DNA from: UBA9732 sp963649615
GTDB lineage: Bacteria > Spirochaetota > Spirochaetia > Sphaerochaetales > Sphaerochaetaceae
Length of the DNA: 13,983 nt
Reading direction: 5' to 3'
Assembly: GCA_963649615.1 (NCBI GenBank)
Contig: CAVJIN010000041.1
Coordinates: 1 to 13,983 of the forward strand
In this document: piece after piece, positions 6,636 to 12,503 of the stretch
Position numbering within the stretch: position 1 is the stretch's first letter
Layout: every line of letters starts with the position of its first letter
Notes under the pieces: model-generated
What the model was told of the DNA's origin: nothing
What the model saw: the letters and a program-made list of their open reading frames with translations, nothing else
Database searches by the model: none
Translations under genes and position numbers: made by a program

Positions 6636-7424
6636 ATGAGAGTAATAATTCAAGATGATTATGCGAAAATGAGTCTTTGGGCTGCACGTCATATTGCAAA
6701 TGCAATTAATAACCACAAGGAAGATAGGCCATTTGTTCTTGGTCTTCCAACCGGTTCTTCACCACTTGGTGTTTATAAAGAGCTTGCACTAATGAACAAA
6801 GCTGGAGAAGTCTCTTTTAAGAATGTTGTGACTTTCAATATGGACGAGTATCTTGGTCTTCCAAAAACGCATGACCAGAGCTATTGGTATTTTATGTGGA
6901 GTAATTTCTTTGACCATATTGATATTCCAAAAGAAAACGTAAATATTTTAAACGGTATGACAGATGACCCTGAGGCGGAATGTCTTAACTATGAGAAGAA
7001 GATTGCTTCTTATGGTGGAATAGATCTTTTCCTTGGAGGAATTGGTGTTGACGGACATATTGCATTCAATGAGCCTTTTACTTCGTTGGCTTCTAGAACA
7101 GGTGTGAGAACTCTTACAACTGACACAAAGATTGTAAATTCAAGATTCTTTGGTAATGATCCTGAGAAAGTTCCTGCATATGCTCTTTCTGTTGGTGTTG
7201 GAACTGTTACAGATGCAAAAGAAGTCTTGATTCTTATAAACGGGCACAATAAAGCAAGAGCTCTAGCACATACCGTTGAGGGTGGTGTGAACCAAATGTG
7301 GACGTGTAGTGCTCTTCAACTTCATAACAATGCTCTTATTGCTTGTGATGAGGCGGCATGTGGAGAGCTTAAAGTTGACAGTTATAAATACTTTTTAGAC
7401 GTGGAGAAGGCTGAAAGACTATAA
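6636..7424 (+). CDS. nagB: glucosamine-6-phosphate deaminase/isomerase
   Basis: NagB reversibly converts glucosamine-6-P to fructose-6-P and ammonia. The 262-aa protein (E. coli 266) carries LGLPTGSSPLGVYKEL (phosphate-binding loop, about 35-50), FNMDEYLGL with Asp70 and GGIGVDGHIAFNEP with Asp139, His141 and Glu146, so the catalytic set is complete. The allosteric GlcNAc-6-P site known in E. coli is altered: by position, Ser151 is Thr149, Arg158 is Gly156 and Lys160 is Arg158. The start at 6636 has AGGAGG 5 bases upstream; an ATG at 6631 touches the Shine-Dalgarno sequence and is rejected. Co-transcription with glmM and the acetyltransferase, with no glmS or nagA in view, suggests it may work in the biosynthetic direction. 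Its TAA lies in the loop of a hairpin shared with the rpoN end. Confidence 0.94.
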   Translation: MRVIIQDDYAKMSLWAARHIANAINNHKEDRPFVLGLPTGSSPLGVYKELALMNKAGEVSFKNVVTFNMDEYLGLPKTHDQSYWYFMWSNFFDHIDIPKENVNILNGMTDDPEAECLNYEKKIASYGGIDLFLGGIGVDGHIAFNEPFTSLASRTGVRTLTTDTKIVNSRFFGNDPEKVPAYALSVGVGTVTDAKEVLILINGHNKARALAHTVEGGVNQMWTCSALQLHNNALIACDEAACGELKVDSYKYFLDVEKAERL

Positions 7425-7433
7425 TTTCAGCCT
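7408..7433. terminator. shared hairpin at the convergent nagB/rpoN ends
   Basis: AGGCTGAAA (7408-7416) and TTTCAGCCT (7425-7433) form a perfect 9-bp stem around an 8-base loop. The nagB stop is in the loop and the rpoN stop (7429-7427) is in one arm. The two genes are only 2 bases apart, so this hairpin is the obvious place for bidirectional transcription stopping. No clear T-run follows on either strand, so it is not a classic intrinsic terminator. Confidence 0.5.
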
Positions 7434-8842
7434 CTCTGGTAGGAAGATTCAATATTGAGCTCTTTACGGTACTTATTAACAGTACGTCTTGCACAATCAA
7501 TTCCTTTTCCTTTGAGTAAGTCTGATACTTTCTGATCAGATAACGAATTATTCTCCTGGATTATTTCTTTAATTATGTCTTTTACAACGTTGCGAGAAAC
7601 CGTTTCTGAGGGAGAACTGGCAGAACTTACTCCTTGTGAAAAGAAGTATTTAAGTTGAAAAAGGCCCCAATCTGTTTCAACGTATTTAGATTGTGCAAGT
7701 CTACTCATTGTAGTCTCATGAACTCCAATTTTATCTGCAATATCTTTAAGTTTCATGGTTTTTAAGAATCTGGGTCCTTTGAGAAAGAAATCTTTTTGTA
7801 AATCCATTAATGCAAGTGCTGCATTGGAAAGCGTTTTAAACCTGAGATTTACTTGGTCAATTAAGAGGTTGGCTTCTTTTATCTTTTCGTTTATCCACTT
7901 AGAGGTTGTTTTTGCCTCAGGCCCTTTTAGCTCTTTTGAAATAGCGCAGAATTCAGGAGACAGTTCAAGTTCTGGAATATCTCCTTTATTAATTTCAAGA
8001 GTAAGGACTCCATCTTTATTGTGTATTGAAAAATCTGGAACTATATAAGAATCAGAGTCACTACTATAGTTTTGCCCAGGATAAGGCGTGAGTGTTTTTA
8101 AAATAGATATGAAAGAATTAAGATCTTCCTCTGAAATCTTGAGAGCGTTAGATGCCTCTTTAAGTTTTCCCGCGTTAATTTTCTCAAGTTCGTTGTTTAC
8201 TAGTTTTGTGAAGATTACAAGGTCACTTTCAGCCATGCCTAGGTTCTTTGCTTGAAGAATAAGAGACTGTCTAAAGTCTTCCACGCATACACCAGAAGGA
8301 TCAAGACTTTGAACTGTTGTGATAGCCTGGTTTATGGTATTAGTGCTAAATTTTGTATCTTCAAATAACTTTTGGGGGGTTAAAACAAAAAACCCGTTTT
8401 CGTCCAAATTGCTGATGAGCATAGTTGCTGCAATTTTAACTTCGTCTGAAAGCGAGATCTCTCCAAGTTGCTCTAATAAGTACTCTTTAAGAGTTTTATT
8501 ATTTGTGGCTGTGTTTTCCAACATTTGATTTGCTTTATCTGAAGCATCTTCTGCATCTGTATTATAATAGCTATCTGTTGGAGCATTGTAACCTTCATAA
8601 CCCTCATAATAAGAAGAGTCTGCATCATCAGAATTGTCGTCATAGTTGCTAGGTTCTGATTGTTGTAATGTTGGTTCGCTGAATTCTTGCCCGGGAATTT
8701 CTAATGCGGGATTAGCTTCTATCTCTTTTTGGATGTGCTCTTTTAATTCAAGAATAGGCATGGGTAAAAGAGCAAGAGATTGCAACATTTGAGGTGATAG
8801 AGTCTGTTCTTGTTTTAAACTTTGAGTTAGACCTAATTCCAT
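7427..8842 (-). CDS. rpoN: RNA polymerase sigma-54 factor
   Basis: Sigma-54 directs RNA polymerase to -24/-12 promoters that need an AAA+ activator. The 471-aa protein has the Gln/Leu-rich activator-responsive region I (about 1-50, with QSLKQEQTLSPQMLQSLALL), an acidic region II, a core-binding domain and a helix-turn-helix (about 365-386, LKDIADKIGVHETTMSRL). The RpoN box ARRTVNKY (451-458) is diagnostic. Region II is unusually rich in Asp and Tyr: seven tyrosines between residues 67 and 93. The start at 8842 has an AGGGAA Shine-Dalgarno sequence. It follows lptB by 27 bases. An lptB-rpoN pairing is common in diderms, and it suggests that sigma-54 is transcribed with the LPS export genes. 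No enhancer-binding activator is encoded in this window. Confidence 0.96.
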   Translation of the reverse strand: MELGLTQSLKQEQTLSPQMLQSLALLPMPILELKEHIQKEIEANPALEIPGQEFSEPTLQQSEPSNYDDNSDDADSSYYEGYEGYNAPTDSYYNTDAEDASDKANQMLENTATNNKTLKEYLLEQLGEISLSDEVKIAATMLISNLDENGFFVLTPQKLFEDTKFSTNTINQAITTVQSLDPSGVCVEDFRQSLILQAKNLGMAESDLVIFTKLVNNELEKINAGKLKEASNALKISEEDLNSFISILKTLTPYPGQNYSSDSDSYIVPDFSIHNKDGVLTLEINKGDIPELELSPEFCAISKELKGPEAKTTSKWINEKIKEANLLIDQVNLRFKTLSNAALALMDLQKDFFLKGPRFLKTMKLKDIADKIGVHETTMSRLAQSKYVETDWGLFQLKYFFSQGVSSASSPSETVSRNVVKDIIKEIIQENNSLSDQKVSDLLKGKGIDCARRTVNKYRKELNIESSYQRG

Positions 8843-8860
8843 ACCAATTCCCTTTTATTT

Positions 8861-8879
8861 GTTTGAGATTTACTCAAAC
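8861..8879. repeat. hairpin at the lptB stop codon
   Basis: GTTTGAG (8861-8867) and CTCAAAC (8873-8879) are perfect 7-bp arms around ATTTA. Most of the lptB TAA (8872-8870) is the loop. It lies just ahead of the rpoN ribosome-binding site, so it could cause partial termination, protect the upstream mRNA from 3' decay, or modulate rpoN translation. No T-run follows on the minus strand. Confidence 0.4.
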
Positions 8880-9595
8880 GATTCTCCAAAGTAGATATCT
8901 CTTGCAATGTCGTTTGCTAAAAGTTCGTTCTTTCCACCAGAAACTAAAATTGAGCCGTCGCTGATAATGTGGGAGCAAGTAGTTATTGACAGGGCATCTC
9001 TTACATTGTGATCTGTTAAAAGTATTCCAATGCCAAGTCTAGCTAATGATCTAACTATTTGTTTTATTTCATAGACAGCCTTTGGGTCTATTCCTGCAAA
9101 AGGTTCATCAAGCAACAAAAACCTAGGACTTGTTGCTAAACATCTAGCAATTTCCGTTCTTCTTCGTTCTCCTCCTGATAGGGTATAACCTTTTTGTTTT
9201 GCTAAATCAGTTAGTCCAAAGGATTTTAAAAGCCCATTTACAACAATTTCTTTTTTTTTGTTGTCCATGTTGTCTCTTGATTCAACTACAAGTCTGATGT
9301 TGTCTTCAACACTTAGTTTTCTGAATATTGATGGCTCTTGAGGAAGATAAGAAATTCCTAATCTTGCTCTTTTATACATGGGGAGGTTTGTAATATCAAT
9401 TCCATTTAGAGATATTGAACCACCATTGTTTGTAATAAAGCCCACAATCATATAGAAGGTTGTTGTTTTTCCAGCTCCATTTGGTCCTAAAAGACCAATT
9501 ATTTGACCGCTGGTCATTTCAAAAGAGATGTTTTTAACAACTTCGCGTTTTCCGTATCTTTTTTTTAGATGTTCAACTCTAAGTATGTTATCCAT
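8870..9595 (-). CDS. lptB: LPS export ABC transporter ATPase LptB
   Basis: LptB is the cytoplasmic ATPase that powers extraction of LPS from the inner membrane through LptFG and its hand-off to LptC and LptA. The 241-aa protein has Walker A GPNGAGKTT (37-45), the Q-loop (Gln86 in YLPQEPSIFRKL, a sequence typical of LptB), the signature LSGGE (139-143), Walker B FLLLDEP (159-165) and the switch His196 in LLTDHNV. FAGIDP after Walker B is also typical. The start at 9595 has GGGAGAAG upstream. It overlaps the lptA end by 8 bases, so translation is probably coupled. All motifs are intact. The permease genes lptFG are not in this window. Confidence 0.96.
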   Translation of the reverse strand: MDNILRVEHLKKRYGKREVVKNISFEMTSGQIIGLLGPNGAGKTTTFYMIVGFITNNGGSISLNGIDITNLPMYKRARLGISYLPQEPSIFRKLSVEDNIRLVVESRDNMDNKKKEIVVNGLLKSFGLTDLAKQKGYTLSGGERRRTEIARCLATSPRFLLLDEPFAGIDPKAVYEIKQIVRSLARLGIGILLTDHNVRDALSITTCSHIISDGSILVSGGKNELLANDIARDIYFGESFE

Positions 9596-10226
9596 TGACT
9601 TCTCCCGTTATAGAGCCATGCATTGTAATTCCATAGTCCTCTAAATCAATAATAATCAAAGAAGCCTTATATGTGTTTCCACTCCATTGAACTTCCGCAT
9701 TGCCCTTTAGTGTGACGGTCTGAGTTTCATTGTTAAATTCAATGCTATCTGCTTGGCAAGTCATAAGCCCATCTTCAGTGACTTTGACAATCTTTGCCAT
9801 CATTTGCAATTTTATTAATGTTGTTTTTGTATCATATTCAAACCTGGCACCAGATAAGGAAGCTTCATTTGTTGTATCTTCAATCTCAATCCACCCATCA
9901 GATACTATTTTCCCACTTTCTCTGTCAAAAGAGAGGGAAGGACAACTAAGACTTATTCCTCGTTCAGAATCACTGACTTCAACATTTCCACTGCAACTTA
10001 CATATTTATAATCTGTTCCATAAAGCTCAATTTCATCAGCTTTGATTGTAATACCATCTGCTGTGACATTTGCTCCTTGAGAAAGACTAACTGACTTATT
10101 CCCTTCTTGTAGGTTTACTTTAGTATAACCTCCGGAGAAGCTAACGTTTGAAGCACAAACAATAGCTCCATTTAATATCAAAAAGATAAAAATAATTATA
10201 AACCTTTGTTTTAGGCTATTGTTCAT
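9588..10226 (-). CDS. lptA: LptA/OstA-like periplasmic LPS transport protein
   Basis: LptA forms the beta-jellyroll bridge that carries LPS across the periplasm. The 212-aa product begins with a Sec signal peptide: basic n-region (LKQR), hydrophobic stretch from about 9 to 24, and a probable cleavage site after Val-Cys-Ala near residue 25. The rest shows the short repeated beta-strand pattern of the OstA fold, for example ANVTADGITIKADEIELYG, CSGNVEVSDSERGISLSC and LKGNAEVQWSGNTYKAS. It overlaps lptC by 11 bases and lptB by 8. AGAGGT lies 7 bases upstream of the ATG. Sequence identity to well-studied LptA is low by eye; the assignment depends on the repeat pattern, signal peptide and position between lptC and lptB. 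Confidence 0.85.
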   Translation of the reverse strand: MNNSLKQRFIIIFIFLILNGAIVCASNVSFSGGYTKVNLQEGNKSVSLSQGANVTADGITIKADEIELYGTDYKYVSCSGNVEVSDSERGISLSCPSLSFDRESGKIVSDGWIEIEDTTNEASLSGARFEYDTKTTLIKLQMMAKIVKVTEDGLMTCQADSIEFNNETQTVTLKGNAEVQWSGNTYKASLIIIDLEDYGITMHGSITGEVNG

Positions 10227-10785
10227 TTATTGTACCTCTGATAATACTTTCAAATTCAAAAAGGTTTTTATCTAACTCTGCATAGAAGCCTTGAGCTTCT
10301 ATTTCTGTTCCATCTCCATAGATTACTTTTACGGTTCCTGTTGTTTGGAGAGACATTTGGTCATTGTCCCATTCTATACTTTGGGCATGAATTTGAATGT
10401 TATCACTTTCTCTACTTATTTCAACATTTCCAGTAAGAACAGCATGATTATTATCTTCATTTATCTCAGCAAAAGTACAAGAACCTCTAAATCCATTATT
10501 ACTGTTTTGCCAAAATTCAACGTTTTCCAAAGTGATTCCTCTGTCACCTTTATAAATTTCAATTCTAGACGATTTCATGATTAAAGCATCTTCGTCTGGC
10601 CTTCCTAAAGTATATGTTGCATCTTCAAGAATCATATCTGGAAGTTCTTGCTCTCCAAGAGGGGTTGTCTCATTTGTGGACTTTGCACACGAAACAGTGG
10701 CAAATAGAAGGAAAAGGAATAATAGCATTGAAGTCATCTTGAAAAGAGATACAAGCAAAAAGCGTGCCATTTTTCTATTTGTCAT
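10216..10785 (-). CDS. lptC: LptC-like lipoprotein, first gene of the lpt operon
   Basis: LptC links the LptBFG transporter to LptA. The N-terminus is a hydrophobic signal ending in ATVSC-AKST, a relaxed lipobox with Cys33 (counted from the ATG at 10785), so the protein is probably a lipoprotein rather than tail-anchored by a transmembrane helix as in E. coli. The remainder contains beta-rich OstA/LptC-type strands such as SSRIEIYKGDRGITLENVEFW, AVLTGNVEISRESDNIQIHAQ and TEIEAQGFYAELDKN. The start is uncertain: GTG 10800, ATG 10785 and ATG 10770 are all in frame and none has a good Shine-Dalgarno sequence. The promoter match upstream would start transcription near 10785, favouring 10785 (leaderless) or 10770. 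The assignment rests on fold pattern and operon position. Confidence 0.78.
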   Translation of the reverse strand: MTNRKMARFLLVSLFKMTSMLLFLFLLFATVSCAKSTNETTPLGEQELPDMILEDATYTLGRPDEDALIMKSSRIEIYKGDRGITLENVEFWQNSNNGFRGSCTFAEINEDNNHAVLTGNVEISRESDNIQIHAQSIEWDNDQMSLQTTGTVKVIYGDGTEIEAQGFYAELDKNLFEFESIIRGTINEQ

Positions 10786-10791
10786 ACAGAA

Positions 10792-10820
10792 AATATACAC
10801 CTAAACTAGGCTATTGCAAA
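10792..10820 (-). promoter_or_regulatory. promoter of lptC-lptA-lptB-rpoN
   Basis: On the minus strand TTTGCA (10820-10815) and TATATT (10797-10792) are separated by 17 bases. Predicted start is about 10785, right at an in-frame ATG of lptC. It shares its -35 bases with the divergent promoter. Confidence 0.5.
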
Positions 10821-10842
10821 GTAGTTGAATGACGAGTAAATT
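10814..10842 (+). promoter_or_regulatory. possible promoter of the ymdB-like and RseC-MutT genes
   Basis: TTGCAA (10814-10819), itself a palindrome, is followed after 17 bases by TAAATT (10837-10842). Predicted start falls at about the ATG at 10849, so the message would be leaderless, in line with the lack of a Shine-Dalgarno sequence there. The -10 match is partial. Confidence 0.4.
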
Positions 10843-10848
10843 TGTCTT

Positions 10849-11646
10849 ATGAAAGTTTTGTTTTTGGGTGAAATAGTAGGAAGATGTGGTATTGGTGTTT
10901 TGAAAATAGGACTAAAACCACTGAAAAAAGAACGTAATATTGATTTAGTTATAGTTAATGGGGAAGGTGCCACCGGTGGGTTTGGAATGGGCCTTCAATC
11001 TGCTGTAACAATGCGAAACTTTGGTGTAGATTTCATCACCCTTGGAGAAAAGGCTTTTTATAAGCCCGATATGGTTGACAACATAGATAAGAAGGATAGG
11101 ATTTTAAGACCTTCGAACTATCCAGATTCAGTTCCTGGTCGTGGAATTAAGTATTACAATGTTGAAAATCAACTTGTATGTATTATAAACGCGCTTGGTA
11201 TGGGCAATTTTAATTCTCCACATTTGAATAATCCCTTTAATTATGCTGAAAACATCGTTGCAAAAGCTAAAGAACAAACTCCATTCATATTTTATATTTT
11301 TCATTCTTCTACCACAGCTGAAAAGGTTTCAATGGGATATTTATTGCAAGGCCAGGTCAGTGCGGTCATTGGAACTCATAGTAAAGCTTTAACTGCCGAT
11401 GCTCAGATTTTACCTGGAGGAACGGCCTATATAACGGATTTAGGTCGTTGTGGCTCTAGTATGAGTGTTGGCGGTTTTGAACCAGAGACTGAGATCAAAC
11501 ATATTAGAACGCAGGCGATAATCAGATCCAAAGAGTATTGGTTAAATCCTCAAATGCAGGGACTTTTGTGTGAGTTTGATGATAAAGGAAAAGCAATTCA
11601 GGTTGAAACTATCAAACTTGATCTTGAGGTTCCAGAATTGAACTAA
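10849..11646 (+). CDS. YmdB/TIGR00282-family metallophosphoesterase homologue with eroded metal site
   Basis: The 265-aa protein aligns along its length with Bacillus YmdB, a phosphodiesterase reported to act on 2',3'- or 3',5'-cyclic nucleotides and to affect biofilm and motility decisions. Conserved anchors are the opening MKVLFLGEIVG, VNGEGA, RPSNYPDSVPGRGI, FHSSTTAEK, VSAVIGTHSKALTAD and GTAYITDLG. However, most dinuclear metal ligands differ. By position Asp8 is Glu8, Asn40 is Gly40, Asn67 is Glu67, the catalytic His68 is Lys68 and His177 is Lys179. Glu39, His152 and His177 (Bacillus 39, 150 and 175) remain. It is therefore probably non-catalytic or has a changed activity. The start at 10849 has no clear ribosome-binding site and lies 6 bases from a -10 match. 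The downstream RseC-MutT gene follows after 16 bases. Confidence 0.82.
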   Translation: MKVLFLGEIVGRCGIGVLKIGLKPLKKERNIDLVIVNGEGATGGFGMGLQSAVTMRNFGVDFITLGEKAFYKPDMVDNIDKKDRILRPSNYPDSVPGRGIKYYNVENQLVCIINALGMGNFNSPHLNNPFNYAENIVAKAKEQTPFIFYIFHSSTTAEKVSMGYLLQGQVSAVIGTHSKALTADAQILPGGTAYITDLGRCGSSMSVGGFEPETEIKHIRTQAIIRSKEYWLNPQMQGLLCEFDDKGKAIQVETIKLDLEVPELN

Positions 11647-11662
11647 AGAGGTTTTTGCGAGA

Positions 11663-12466
11663 ATGAACACGGTTGTAACAGTAAAGAAACTAAACAAAGA
11701 TGGGACGGTTTTAGTTGGTTGTGATAATTCTGCATGTGCAGGATGTCATGCTAAAATGTTTTGTAATAATAAGGATCAAAATGAATATTTGGCTCTAAAC
11801 TGTAAAAAGTTAGAGTTAAACGCGGGGGATACGGTTGAGCTTTTTCTTCCACCAGGGAAAACAATTCTAAGTACAGTTCTTGTCTTTGCTCTGCCACTGG
11901 CTTTGTTTCCCATAGGTTATCTTCTTGGTGGCTTGTTGCCTATAAATGAAGTTCAAAAGGCCCTTTGTGGAATGGGTTTCATGGCTTTGGCTTTCTTGCT
12001 TGCTTCTTTATTTTTTACTCATAATAAAAGAAAACTTATGCCGGTTGTTGAGAAAATTCTAATGAAACATATTGAAGTGGTGGGTGCTGCAATTATGAGA
12101 GACGGTAAGTTGTTTGCAACCCAATGTGCTTCAAAGAAGCCAGAGATTCCTTTCCAATGGGAATTTCCTGGTGGTAAGATAGAAAAGGGTGAAACCCCAG
12201 AGCAGGCTATTGTTCGTGAACTTTCTGAAGAACTCTCAATAAATGTTGAAGTTAAAGAGCAAATTACAACAGTAAGCTATCAATATCCTCATTTTCACAT
12301 GACAATGAAAATTTTCCTTTGCTTATTAAATGAGAATCAGCAGCCAAGGCTCAATGAACATTTAAGTGCAAAGTGGATTGGCCCAGAGGAGCTCTATCTA
12401 TTAGACTGGGCACCAGCTGATGCAAAAGCTTTAGACCTTGTTGCTTCTGCCTGCTGGGCTAAATAA
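11663..12466 (+). CDS. RseC-type membrane domain fused to a MutT Nudix hydrolase
   Basis: The 267-aa product joins two families in one frame. Residues 1-132 resemble RseC/SoxR-reducing-system proteins: four cysteines (C20, C25, C28, C34), a small beta-rich part, then two membrane helices (about 67-91 and 99-118) followed by a basic HNKRK. Residues 134-267 form a MutT-like Nudix domain, starting MKHIEVVGAAI, with WEFPGGK and a Nudix box from Gly171 to Ile193 (Gly171, Glu177, Arg185-Glu186, Glu189-Glu190). The single deviation is Ser192 for the usual Gly. MutT removes 8-oxo-dGTP from the nucleotide pool. With two helices, both ends should be cytoplasmic, consistent with a working Nudix domain. 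AAGAGG lies about 11 bases upstream of the ATG at 11663. The internal ATG at 12062 (Met134) could also give a free MutT. The gene ends with tandem TAA TAA. Confidence 0.85.
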   Translation: MNTVVTVKKLNKDGTVLVGCDNSACAGCHAKMFCNNKDQNEYLALNCKKLELNAGDTVELFLPPGKTILSTVLVFALPLALFPIGYLLGGLLPINEVQKALCGMGFMALAFLLASLFFTHNKRKLMPVVEKILMKHIEVVGAAIMRDGKLFATQCASKKPEIPFQWEFPGGKIEKGETPEQAIVRELSEELSINVEVKEQITTVSYQYPHFHMTMKIFLCLLNENQQPRLNEHLSAKWIGPEELYLLDWAPADAKALDLVASACWAK

Positions 12467-12484
12467 TAACAGCCTGTTCCAGCC

Positions 12485-12503
12485 TCTTTAATATCCTTAA
12501 AGA
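12485..12503. repeat. inverted repeat at the end of the DUF4143 ATPase gene
   Basis: TCTTTAA (12485-12491) and TTAAAGA (12497-12503) are perfect 7-bp arms around TATCC. The ATPase stop codon (12499-12497) is in one arm. It lies in the 30-base gap between convergent genes and may act as a weak, possibly bidirectional end signal. The stem is AT-rich and no T-run follows. Confidence 0.35.

Noticed and set aside
12455..12485. Hairpin GCTGG...CCAGC after the RseC-MutT stop as a terminator
   Set aside because: The stem is short and interrupted, with no T-run; too weak to call.
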